DNA of 32,792 nt from Deltaproteobacteria bacterium (GTDB taxonomy: Bacteria; Desulfobacterota; Syntrophia; Syntrophales; UBA2185), in contig JAPLJS010000026.1 in NCBI GenBank assembly GCA_026388545.1, positions 1 through 32,792 on the forward strand, in the 5' to 3' direction. A program made the translations under genes and the position numbers. The notes beneath the pieces are model-generated. The model saw only the letters and a list, made by a program, of their open reading frames with translations, was not told where the DNA came from and searched no databases. Below, in pieces: positions 15,970 to 23,759 of the stretch; within the stretch, counting starts at the first letter, position 1, and every line of letters begins with the position of its first letter.

Positions 15970-17346
15970 ATGTATTACGATTATTGGGGTCTCAAAAAAC
16001 CGCCTTTTGATAATGTTCCTGATCCGACGATGTATGCCGAATGTCATGCTTCAATGGAGAATGCCATTGCCGAGACTCTGTTTGCCATAGAGGAAGGGAA
16101 TGAATGTATTGCGGTAATTGTAGGTGATGTTGGGCTCGGAAAAACCTTGTCTCTTCGAATAATTATCGATTCTCTGGATCATGAGAAATACAAAATTACA
16201 TTGGTTACCAATCCCGATATGTCTTTTATTGAGCTTGTAAGGGAAATCGTCGGTCAACTCACCGGAAAGCAGTGTGAAGAAAGAAGAAAGATTAATCTGC
16301 TGGAAATATTTAACAAAATTTTGTTCGAGACGATGGATGAAGGGAAGAAGGTTTTGATATTTGTTGATGAGGCAAATGCAATCTCTCCCGCTAATTTAGA
16401 AAGCCTGAGATTACTGACAAATATGCAGGACGATCAGAGGAATTTATTTACCATCGTGCTTGCGGGGCAGCTTGAACTGGCTCGAAGATTGGAACATCCC
16501 AAGCGTGCGAACCTCTTACAGCGGATCGGAACATTCAGCAGGATTGATAAAATAGAATCTGAGGATTTAGTAAGGGCTTATGTTGAAACCCGGCTGAAGC
16601 TTGCGGGAGGATCGACGCCCGTTTTTACCGACGAGGCGTACGGCTTTTTATGGGAGTACTCTGAACATGGTGTACCCCGCCTGATCAATAAGATATGTAA
16701 ATTGTCATTAAAGGCAGGTGAAACAAATCAATTCAATCAAATTTCCGGTGAGGTTGTTCGCCAAATCAGTGAGCGCTTTCGGCACCTTGCCGGACCCGCC
16801 GTCCAGAAAAGAAAACCAAGAAAAAGGCCCGAGAGTAAAGCCTTGGCGGAACCAGTTGAGGAAGAAACAATACAGGTTTCAGTCGATCCTGAAATTCTTT
16901 CGATAGAACCTTTTATGGATCGACGCCATCCCGCGGAGCCCTATGAGACAGCGAAGGCGGAGCCGGAAGTGAAAGTGGAAAAACCAGAACCGGTTGCCGA
17001 AGTACCCAAACCGGTCGCAGAAGCTTTCGTGGCAGTGCAAGTACCAGAACCTCCGGCAGAAGCGACAGGAGCTGCGGAAACACCAAAACCTCTTCCCGAA
17101 GCGCCTTCGATTAAAAAGGATATTTTGGAAGAAATGGAGATAGGAGGGGTAAAGGTTACAATAAATATTCCCTATCACATCGTTGAACAGGCACAGTCGT
17201 CTACTCATGAGCATCGGATTAAGGTAGCTGGGGCTCTGGCAGCGCAGGTTCTGAAAAAATATCCGGAACTGACATCGACACCGTCAGGTGATCCGATTTC
17301 CATATGGAGTGATATTCGGGAATTCGTTGCAAATAGACTCAAATAA
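15970..17346 (+). CDS. ExeA/GspA-type AAA ATPase with Pro/Glu-rich linker
   Basis: A 458-residue ATPase of the GspA/ExeA/MshM family. It opens with the family signature MYYDYWGLKKPPFDNVPDP. Walker A is GDVGLGKT (52-59), Walker B is VLIFVDEAN with D133-E134, and the sensor strand is TIVLAGQLELARRL. The AAA part ends near residue 270. Residues about 275-385 are a low-complexity linker of Pro-Glu-Ala-Val-Lys repeats (VPKPVAEAF, VQVPEPPAEA). The C-terminal 70 residues form a separate small domain (GGVKVTINIPYHIVEQA, then basic helices) that I cannot name. ExeA itself helps assemble the type II secretin through cell-wall binding; the peptidoglycan-binding domain of ExeA is not evident here. AGGAGG lies 9 bases before the ATG. 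No secretion operon is adjacent, so the substrate is unknown. Confidence 0.87.
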   Translation: MYYDYWGLKKPPFDNVPDPTMYAECHASMENAIAETLFAIEEGNECIAVIVGDVGLGKTLSLRIIIDSLDHEKYKITLVTNPDMSFIELVREIVGQLTGKQCEERRKINLLEIFNKILFETMDEGKKVLIFVDEANAISPANLESLRLLTNMQDDQRNLFTIVLAGQLELARRLEHPKRANLLQRIGTFSRIDKIESEDLVRAYVETRLKLAGGSTPVFTDEAYGFLWEYSEHGVPRLINKICKLSLKAGETNQFNQISGEVVRQISERFRHLAGPAVQKRKPRKRPESKALAEPVEEETIQVSVDPEILSIEPFMDRRHPAEPYETAKAEPEVKVEKPEPVAEVPKPVAEAFVAVQVPEPPAEATGAAETPKPLPEAPSIKKDILEEMEIGGVKVTINIPYHIVEQAQSSTHEHRIKVAGALAAQVLKKYPELTSTPSGDPISIWSDIREFVANRLK

Positions 17347-17380
17347 ATGTGTGAAGAGCAAATCCGATTCGTTTCCTGTA

Positions 17381-18286
17381 CTACATGTTTTCCTTTGTAA
17401 GTTCCTCCAGGAGGTGTTGCGCTCTTGTCTTTTGTGGATTTATGGAAAGAACGAAGTTAAGTCTACGAATAATATCCTCTTTTTTTACGCCATCCTGGTT
17501 TAAACGATACTGCTGGAACTGAATTTGCGCGAGATTAACGTTGGCTTCTTCCTGAAAAGGATTTAATGTAAGGGATTTTTGATAGGCATTGATTGCTTCC
17601 TCATACTGCTCAGTGCTTTCGTAAATAGAGCCAAGGTTATTCCATGCTTCCGCATTATTAGGGTCAAACGCCAGTAAGCGTTCAAAGAATCCGATGCTTT
17701 TTTTGAAGTCGCCTAACTGGACGTAAAGATTTCCCAGATTTAAGAGGGCCTTTTCATGGGAGGGATTTCTTTCCAAGACACCTTGATATTCCTGCATTGC
17801 TTCGTCAAACATATCGTGATGGTCGTAGAGTAGGGCCAAGAAAAAACGGGGTGACTCAGCATTAGGGTCTACTTCAATGGCTTTTTTGTACTGCTGAACG
17901 GCGCCGTGATAGTCTCCCTCCAATTCGGCGATGTGTCCTAAATTAAATATCGCTTCAACGTTTTCCGGATTCAGTGATAACGCCTGTTCGTACATTTGCC
18001 TTGCGCTTCCCAGTCTCCCCATTTTTTCGTAGACATAGCCAAGGTTGTTATACGCCTCAGGATTGTTCGGTTCCAGTTCAGTCACCCTTTGTAAACATAT
18101 CAGGGCCCATTCGTAATCATCTCTCTGGAGATAAATAAACCCCAGATTCACATATGCAGCAGTAAATGTCGGATCAAGGACAACACTTTTTTTGTAGGCT
18201 TCTATTGCTTTGTCGGATTGTGGATCACGAAGGTCATACCTGCATCCTTCCATGAACCATCCTCTTGCGGAATTTTTTTGATCCAT
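17381..18286 (-). CDS. Tetratricopeptide repeat protein
   Basis: A 301-residue soluble protein with no signal peptide, made almost wholly of TPR units, about seven in tandem from residue 18 to 250. They repeat the consensus AYVNLGFIYLQRDDYEWAL, AYNNLGYVYEKMGRLGSAR, AIFNLGHIAELEGDYHGAV, ALLNLGNLYVQLGDFKKSI and AWNNLGSIYESTEQYEEAI. Such arrays are scaffolds for protein contacts; partners cannot be predicted. AGGGG lies 9 bases before the ATG. It is downstream of ahbC and the cNMP-binding-domain gene on the same strand, 130 bp after the latter, and converges on the ATPase gene with 34 bp between. Confidence 0.9.
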   Translation of the reverse strand: MDQKNSARGWFMEGCRYDLRDPQSDKAIEAYKKSVVLDPTFTAAYVNLGFIYLQRDDYEWALICLQRVTELEPNNPEAYNNLGYVYEKMGRLGSARQMYEQALSLNPENVEAIFNLGHIAELEGDYHGAVQQYKKAIEVDPNAESPRFFLALLYDHHDMFDEAMQEYQGVLERNPSHEKALLNLGNLYVQLGDFKKSIGFFERLLAFDPNNAEAWNNLGSIYESTEQYEEAINAYQKSLTLNPFQEEANVNLAQIQFQQYRLNQDGVKKEDIIRRLNFVLSINPQKTRAQHLLEELTKENM

Positions 18287-18337
18287 TGAAACATACCCCT
18301 GTCATTAAATGAAGTTTGAACTAATATAAGAGAGAGT

Positions 18338-18367
18338 TACTTATCAACTATTATCATTTCCTGTCAA
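18338..18367 (-). promoter_or_regulatory. Candidate promoter of the TPR gene
   Basis: Minus-strand TTGACA (18367-18362), 18 bases, TAAGTA (18343-18338). The -35 is perfect but the -10 is poor. It sits about 50 bases before the TPR start codon. Confidence 0.35.
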
Positions 18368-18416
18368 GAGGAAAAGGCACTTGAATATCCCTCATGTTTT
18401 TGTAATTATAACGTGT

Positions 18417-18968
18417 TCACTTTTTCAGCCTTGAAATCTCCTCTTTTACACGTATGAGTTCTTCTTTCGCTTCTTTTAACCGGTTCGATAGAATCTCCTT
18501 CATGATCTGTTCCTGCACAAGTTCTTCGCTTGTTTCTCTTAATCGGCGTGCCAGAACTTCGGCTACAATCTGGTAAAATATTGCGCAGAAGGCGATTTGG
18601 TCGTCCGCGACAAGATTGTCAACAAAAGAAACGTCAGTTGCCAGGCAAACGACATCGTCGACGGCGCTTACTGAAGCAGACCGTGGACCTCCATCTATGA
18701 TGCACATCTCGCCAAAAATATCACCGGTCCGTTGAAATACATTAATTTCTTCACCGTGCTTTATGACATTTGCTTTTCCGGATATGAGGAAATAAACCCA
18801 TTTGTCGATGCTGCCCTCCTCTATAATCACTTCGCCCGGCTTATACCTTTTCAACTTGCTGAAACGGAGAATCTTTTTAAGGTCTTCTTTGCCGAAGAAT
18901 TGTAATACAGGAAGGCTCTTCAGCTGCTGGACCAATTCGATATTGTCTTTTAACGTTTCTTTGTCCAT
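18417..18968 (-). CDS. Stand-alone cyclic-nucleotide-binding-domain protein with C-terminal coiled coil
   Basis: A 183-residue cytoplasmic protein. Residues about 18-135 are a CAP_ED beta roll (YKPGEVIIEEGSIDKWVYFL, TGDIFGEMCIIDGGPRSASV). The phosphate-binding cassette keeps both FGE (85-87) and PR (95-96), so it is intact for cAMP or cGMP. There is no DNA-binding domain; residues about 138-183 form a charged helix with heptad-like spacing (LRETSEELVQEQ, KEAKEELIRVKEEISRLKK), probably a coiled coil for dimerisation. It resembles single-domain cNMP sensors that act through partners. AGGAGG lies 8 bases before the ATG. It follows ahbC by 65 bp and precedes the TPR gene, a possible partner. Confidence 0.88.
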   Translation of the reverse strand: MDKETLKDNIELVQQLKSLPVLQFFGKEDLKKILRFSKLKRYKPGEVIIEEGSIDKWVYFLISGKANVIKHGEEINVFQRTGDIFGEMCIIDGGPRSASVSAVDDVVCLATDVSFVDNLVADDQIAFCAIFYQIVAEVLARRLRETSEELVQEQIMKEILSNRLKEAKEELIRVKEEISRLKK

Positions 18969-19033
18969 ACTATTTTCCTCCTGGTATTCAGAGTAATATT
19001 TTTTTGTAACGATTCTTTCTCTCTATCCGATTT

Positions 19034-20179
19034 TTATTGAGCTATTTCCCTTTCCGTAAGATAACATGCGGGGTCAGGCGCCCATATATCTCCCGTGACT
19101 GCCTCTGCTCTGGCCCGAAAATTTCCACCGCATATATCGAGCCACCGGCATGTGGAACATCTTCCCGTTACATATTTCTTTTTATCTTTCAGCCGAACTA
19201 TCAACTCATTTGATGTATCCACCCATATCTCGCTGAAAGGACGTTTTCTCACATTGCCGAATGATATACCCCTCCAGAACTGATCGGCATATACTTCACC
19301 ATCCCAGCTCACACAGCCGATACCGTTTCCGGAACTATTACCCTCATTTACCATGAGGAGAGACAAAGCCTCCGCTGCCCTCGCGGGATCTTCCCTCGAC
19401 AGACGCATATAGACGTATGGTCCGTCGGCATGGTTATCCACGGTAAGCAATTCTTTGGGTTTGCCCCGTTCAAAAAGATCACGGGTCCTGTCCATAATGA
19501 GATCAACAACCTTCCGGGTTTCTCCGTGAGAAAGGTCTTCATCAATCAATAGAGACCCACGCCCTGAGTAGACCAGATGATAAAAACATGCACGGGGTAT
19601 ATTTTCCTTTTCGATGAGTTCAAAAAGGGCAGGAATATCGGAAAAATTTTTCCTGTTTATGGTAAAACGGATACCTACCTTGATTCCTTCATCCCGGCAG
19701 GTTCTGATTCCCTTCAGGGTCATGTCAAAGGCTCCCTCGACGCCCCTGAACCGGTCATGGCTCTTTTGCATCCCGTCAAGGCTTACACCTGCATAAGAAA
19801 TACCGGTCTTTTTTAAGGTTTCCGCGGTTTTTTTTGTCAATAATGTTCCATTGGTTGATATGACGGCTCTTATGCCCCGATCCACGGCGTACTTTACCAG
19901 TTCGGGGAGATCTTCTCTCATCAACGGCTCGCCGCCGGAAAAAAGAATAACGGGAGATCCGAAGGCGGCAAGATCGGATATCAGTTTCTTCCCCTCATCC
20001 GTGGTCAATTCGTTCCTATATCTGATGTTCCGGGAGCTGGAGTAGCAGTGTATGCACTTAAGATTACATCTTCTCGTCATGTTCCAGACGACCACCGGCC
20101 GTTTATGCTTTTCGCTTCCATAGCGGAGCGCATCCATGGTTTCTGCCTGGCCGCAGTATAGTCTTGAGATACTTATCAT
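19034..20179 (-). CDS. ahbC: Radical SAM 12,18-didecarboxysiroheme deacetylase AhbC-like
   Basis: Predicted enzyme of the alternative heme pathway: AhbC removes two acetate side chains from 12,18-didecarboxysiroheme to give iron-coproporphyrin III in the cytoplasm. At 381 residues it has the AhbC/NirJ length. The N-terminus ISISRLYCGQAETMDALRYG is the AhbC-type opening. The radical SAM cluster motif is TRRCNLKCIHCYSS with Cys 38, 42 and 45 (CX3CX2C), followed by LFSGGEPLMREDLPE and ISTNGTLLTKKTAE. A C-terminal SPASM/twitch region holds GCVSWDGEVYADQFW, GRCSTCRWLDICGGNFRARAE and a last Cys in DPACYLTE for auxiliary clusters. GAAGG lies 8 bases before the ATG. No ahbA, ahbB or ahbD is present here, so the pathway must be scattered. 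NirJ-type heme d1 enzymes are the close alternative. Confidence 0.85.
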   Translation of the reverse strand: MISISRLYCGQAETMDALRYGSEKHKRPVVVWNMTRRCNLKCIHCYSSSRNIRYRNELTTDEGKKLISDLAAFGSPVILFSGGEPLMREDLPELVKYAVDRGIRAVISTNGTLLTKKTAETLKKTGISYAGVSLDGMQKSHDRFRGVEGAFDMTLKGIRTCRDEGIKVGIRFTINRKNFSDIPALFELIEKENIPRACFYHLVYSGRGSLLIDEDLSHGETRKVVDLIMDRTRDLFERGKPKELLTVDNHADGPYVYMRLSREDPARAAEALSLLMVNEGNSSGNGIGCVSWDGEVYADQFWRGISFGNVRKRPFSEIWVDTSNELIVRLKDKKKYVTGRCSTCRWLDICGGNFRARAEAVTGDIWAPDPACYLTEREIAQ

Positions 20180-20284
20180 TTATTTGCCTTCAATCGTGAG
20201 CCCATATTTCCTGCCGGCGACGAATCCATACCTGTCTCTTGTCGGATAAATGAAAGAAGTTGAAAATGGGCATGGAAATGTATT
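20180..20284 (-). pseudogene. Possible C-terminal gene remnant abutting ahbC
   Basis: The minus strand is open for 34 codons and ends DRYGFVAGRKYGLTIEGK followed by TAA, which directly touches the ahbC start (TAAATG), as expected of a former operon neighbour. No start codon exists and the upstream half is not protein-like. The family is not recognised, and it may be only the leader that carries the ahbC ribosome site. Confidence 0.2.
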
Positions 20285-20311
20285 TTATTATTTTTTAACG
20301 ATTAAGGTTGT

Positions 20312-20340
20312 ATATTACTCCATCGGTAAAATAGTTACAA
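20312..20340 (-). promoter_or_regulatory. Candidate ahbC promoter
   Basis: Minus-strand TTGTAA (20340-20335), 17 bases, TAATAT (20317-20312); both boxes are 4/6 matches. It would give a leader of about 125 bases to ahbC. Confidence 0.35.
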
Positions 20341-20464
20341 CAAGTCTTTGTCATGAGCTGCTTTTTTTGTGGTGATGAATAGCAAAATCCTTTCATTGCG
20401 ACAACCTGTGTGATAACATTTTCCACCCCCGAATAATGTACGTGACGAAAAGGACGATATTACC

Positions 20465-21859
20465 ATGAGAAAAACCAAAATAGTCTGTACCATTGGGCCT
20501 TCCAGTGCAAAAGAATCTGTCATTGAAGCGATGATAGAAAACGGCATGAATGTGGCCCGGCTCAATTTTTCCCACGGTGAACACAAGGATCATGAAGAGA
20601 AGATAACGATGATCCGGCGTATATCCGCAAAGATCGGCGCCCCGGTAGCTATCCTGCAGGACCTCGCAGGGCCAAAAATCAGGGTAGGTTCTATTCCTGA
20701 ACCAGGCGTGCTGCTTGAAGCCGGACAGGATTTTATACTTACTGCCCGTGATATTGCGGGTACCCGTGAGATGGTTTCCGTCTCTTACCCGGATCTTCCC
20801 AGAGAGGTAAAAGCCGGAGACAGGCTTCTCCTTGCAGATGGTTTGATGGAACTTGTGGTTGTGAACACAAACGCCGCCGAGATTCAGTGCAGAGTCATCA
20901 CGGGCGGTATACTTACTTCTCACAAGGGGATCAACCTGCCGACAGGGACAATAAAGGCTCCGTCCCTCACCGATAAAGACCGGGAAGACCTCATCTTTGG
21001 CTTGGAACATGATGTAGATTATATCGCGTTATCATTTGTGAAGACAGCGGATGATATCAAGGCAGTCAAAGACATCATCCGGCAAAAAGGGATGAACACT
21101 CCAGTCATTGCCAAGATCGAGAAGCATGAGGCCCTTGACCATTTAGAAGATATCGTGGATGTCTCAGACGGCATTATGGTGGCCCGTGGCGACCTGGGTG
21201 TGGAAATACCGCTGGAGGAAGTGCCGCTCATTCAAAAAAGACTTATCCGGAAGGCGAACGCATCGGGCAAACCGGTCATTACGGCAACCCAGATGCTCCG
21301 TTCCATGGTCACTTCCCCCCGGCCAACCCGTGCCGAAGCGGCGGATGTTGTAAACGCCGTTCTTGACGGTACCGACGCGGTAATGCTGTCCGAAGAAACG
21401 GCTTCAGGCGATTATCCCGTTGAAGCCGTCGGAATTATGCACCGCCTTGCCGTAAATGCGGAAGCGGGATTTCCCTATGAATCATATCTCAATGTTATTC
21501 CCGGAAAAGACATCGCCCAATCCGTCGCCCATGCCTCCTGTATCCTGGCCGATCACCTCGACGCTAAAGCCATTGTAACCTATACCACGACAGGGCTGAC
21601 AGCCATGCACATATCACGCTTCAGGCCGAAACACCCCGTAATCACTCTGTCTGCCGATGTTAGGACGGTGCGCAGGTTGACCCTCTTCTGGGGTTGTCGA
21701 CCCTGTCTGATCAACGCTCCCCTGGGTACGGATGACATGATTGAGGGGGCAGCACTGGAAACGGGCGAGGTATCCCATGGGGACCTAGTGGTTATCGTTG
21801 CCGGCCACCCGCTGCTTGTGGCCGGCGCCACCAATACGCTGCGGGTAAAGATACTTTGA
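20465..21859 (+). CDS. pyk: Pyruvate kinase
   Basis: Converts phosphoenolpyruvate and ADP to pyruvate and ATP, the last step of glycolysis; 464 residues, the usual length without a C-terminal PEP-utiliser extension. Motifs include RKTKIVCTIGPSS, NVARLNFSHGEHKDH (ADP/K+ region), the active-site segment IMVARGDLGVEIPLEEVPL with upstream VIAKIEKHEAL, and KPVITATQMLRSM. The C-terminal allosteric domain begins near residue 345 (AQSVAHASCILADHLDAKAIV) and is somewhat divergent, so the effector is not predictable. AAGGA precedes the ATG by 9 bases. It stands as a single gene, divergent from ahbC and converging on the YihY-fusion gene. Confidence 0.97.
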   Translation: MRKTKIVCTIGPSSAKESVIEAMIENGMNVARLNFSHGEHKDHEEKITMIRRISAKIGAPVAILQDLAGPKIRVGSIPEPGVLLEAGQDFILTARDIAGTREMVSVSYPDLPREVKAGDRLLLADGLMELVVVNTNAAEIQCRVITGGILTSHKGINLPTGTIKAPSLTDKDREDLIFGLEHDVDYIALSFVKTADDIKAVKDIIRQKGMNTPVIAKIEKHEALDHLEDIVDVSDGIMVARGDLGVEIPLEEVPLIQKRLIRKANASGKPVITATQMLRSMVTSPRPTRAEAADVVNAVLDGTDAVMLSEETASGDYPVEAVGIMHRLAVNAEAGFPYESYLNVIPGKDIAQSVAHASCILADHLDAKAIVTYTTTGLTAMHISRFRPKHPVITLSADVRTVRRLTLFWGCRPCLINAPLGTDDMIEGAALETGEVSHGDLVVIVAGHPLLVAGATNTLRVKIL

Positions 21860-21873
21860 AAACATGTGTTTTG

Positions 21874-21983
21874 TGTCATTCCGAGGGTGAGCCGAAGCCC
21901 TGAACGAAGTGAAGGGTCATCGAAGGGGCAGCGACGAGTAATCTTATGTGCTGTTAAGATTTCTCCCTTCGGTCGAAATGACA
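21874..21983 (+). repeat. 110-bp palindromic repeat-like element between convergent genes
   Basis: The element opens TGTCATTCCGAGGG and closes CCTTCGGTCGAAATGACA, so the ends are inverted (TGTCATT/AATGACA), with internal short palindromes (GAACGAAGTGAAGGGTC). It fills the gap between pyk and the YihY-fusion gene. The TGTCATTCCGAG type of element is familiar as a high-copy non-coding repeat in delta-class and related genomes. It codes for nothing and may act as a bidirectional transcript end. Confidence 0.7.
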
Positions 21984-22006
21984 GGAATAGTATTTTTCAA
22001 AGCCTC

Positions 22007-23587
22007 CTATATGTGAATGCCCACCTCTCGTCTCTCTGAGCGTCTTTCTGTGAAGAAAACCTGCGTATTCAGCAAATCCCAGGCACGGTCCTTCCTGAAT
22101 TCGGAAATCTGCCCGTCACGGATGTTTATGACGTCCTGATCTTTGAGATCCTTCAGTACCTGTTGAATTTCTCCGGGTTCTTTTCTGGTGTACCGGCATA
22201 GTTCCTCCACGGGATTCCGGTCGGGCGGGAGCGGCCATTCATTGAGAAAATAGAGAACAGCAATCAACCTGATCCAGGATCGGGTAAGTTCTTCAAGTGC
22301 GAGATTTGTATGTTTGATCCTGTTCGAAAATTCTTTGAGCATAAAAAGGGACACATCACCGCTTTCTTGCAGCAGATTGCGAAAGGTGTTCCCGTCAATG
22401 ACGGCCACATTGCTGTCTTCCGTGGCTAGCGCTGAAGCGGTACGCGGTGCTTCAATCAACGCAGCCATTTCTCCAAAGTACTCCCCCGGCCCCATTTCGG
22501 CCAGGACCTTTTTTACCTGGCCGGCGCTTTTCTCCACCCGCACATTACCCGTGAGGATATAGTACATTTCCTGTCCGGTGTCCCCCTCTCTGAAAATATA
22601 GGCGCCTTTGGTGTACATACGTCCGAATTTTTTAAACATGCGTTCTTCGATTCTCATAACTTTTTTTCTGGGCTTCAAAAAAGCCTTTTCAAGGAGGATT
22701 AGATTTCTTCTCCGGTGAGAAGAAATGAGCTCCGCACAGAAGAGGAGGATCAATGCCATATAGAAAACCCAGATCACGAGGATGACCACGGTTTCCAGAG
22801 AACCGAATATCACATTATATCGTGTATAATTGGTCACATACCAGGTGAAAAAGTGTTTCGCAATTTCCATTAATGCTGAAAAGATAGCGGCGCCCGTGAT
22901 TGCACTGCCCAGGCTGACCTTTATGGTGGGGGTGATTTTATAAACAAGCGTAAAAAATGCCACTGTCAGCAGGTAAGGCAAAACAAAGCGAAACAGAGCA
23001 CCGTGTAAGAAAGGAAGGATTATGAACTCTTTACCGGAAAGCAAGGGTTGTTTTGCAAGGATTGTTGAGATATAGGTAATTCCCACACTAATAACGCCGA
23101 CAGCCCACCCCATAGGAATCATGGAAATTGCGAGGAGCTTGGAGACAATATAGTTTCGGTTTTTTCTTGAGCGGAAAATAATATTCATGGCGGTCTCGAT
23201 GGCGCTGAAAATCATTGCGGAAAACCATACAAGACTGATGATTCCGACCCAGCCAAGAACACGTTTTTTTTGCTCGATCTGGCCCAGTTGGCCAAGCAGG
23301 GATTCTGAGAAGTATGGATGAAACTCCCGGATCGCTTCGATAAGCTCTTTCTGGATATTCGGGTGAGAACCAAAAATGTAGTTTGCCAACAGCAGGGTTA
23401 ATATAAACAGGGGAATAAAAGAAAGAATCGCGTAGAGAGAAATAGCCGCAGCTTGATTAACATTACCGTTATTCTGGTAATTTTTGATCGCATTCCACAG
23501 GATATCCCATATGGTGGCGAAGAGAAGATGAGGCCGTTCCATATGATATTTCAAGTGATGATATTTCTGTTTCATTTTACCGGGCAT
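22007..23587 (-). CDS. YihY/BrkB-family membrane protein fused to cNMP-binding domain and winged helix
   Basis: A 526-residue three-part protein. Residues about 20-300 are a YihY/BrkB (formerly RNase BN) membrane domain with about six helices: NQAAAISLYAILSFIPLFIL, WVGIISLVWFSAMIFSAIET, FRFVLPYLLTVAFFTLVYKI and VVILVIWVFYMALILLFCAE. Residues about 318-425 are a cAMP/cGMP-type beta roll with an intact cassette (FGEMAALIEAPRTASAL: FGE 371-373, PR 381-382). Residues about 435-500 (WIRLIAVLYFLNEWPL, EELCRYTRKEPGEIQQVLKD) look like the winged helix of CRP/FNR proteins, recognition helix near 471-482. The result resembles a membrane-tethered CRP-like regulator. The role of YihY domains is unknown despite their former RNase BN label. 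A strong promoter lies 84 bases upstream. No convincing ribosome site precedes ATG 23587; a second ATG is four codons on. Confidence 0.9.
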   Translation of the reverse strand: MPGKMKQKYHHLKYHMERPHLLFATIWDILWNAIKNYQNNGNVNQAAAISLYAILSFIPLFILTLLLANYIFGSHPNIQKELIEAIREFHPYFSESLLGQLGQIEQKKRVLGWVGIISLVWFSAMIFSAIETAMNIIFRSRKNRNYIVSKLLAISMIPMGWAVGVISVGITYISTILAKQPLLSGKEFIILPFLHGALFRFVLPYLLTVAFFTLVYKITPTIKVSLGSAITGAAIFSALMEIAKHFFTWYVTNYTRYNVIFGSLETVVILVIWVFYMALILLFCAELISSHRRRNLILLEKAFLKPRKKVMRIEERMFKKFGRMYTKGAYIFREGDTGQEMYYILTGNVRVEKSAGQVKKVLAEMGPGEYFGEMAALIEAPRTASALATEDSNVAVIDGNTFRNLLQESGDVSLFMLKEFSNRIKHTNLALEELTRSWIRLIAVLYFLNEWPLPPDRNPVEELCRYTRKEPGEIQQVLKDLKDQDVINIRDGQISEFRKDRAWDLLNTQVFFTERRSERREVGIHI

Positions 23588-23671
23588 GGGCTGCTGGTTT
23601 TTAAGGAAGCTGTGTCAGGGATACTTTTGCAATGGTTTTCTGCGGAAAATACTCACGCGAACCGAGGCAGA

Positions 23672-23700
23672 AGTATAGGGGAGCAGTAGGGGTGTGTCAA
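23672..23700 (-). promoter_or_regulatory. Strong sigma70-type promoter of the YihY-fusion gene
   Basis: Minus-strand TTGACA (23700-23695), exactly 17 bases, TATACT (23677-23672). Its -35 covers the GTG at 23694 that could otherwise extend the next gene upstream, which supports the later start at 23760 for that gene. Confidence 0.7.
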
Positions 23701-23759
23701 GTTTAAATGTGTGCAGAATTTCATTGAAAAGGCATTGTGTATCCTGTAATCTCCCTGCC

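Noticed and set aside
20465-21859. Overlapping minus-strand frames of up to about 205 codons within and before pyk.
   Set aside because: Shadows of a clear pyruvate kinase; no motifs and no ribosome sites.
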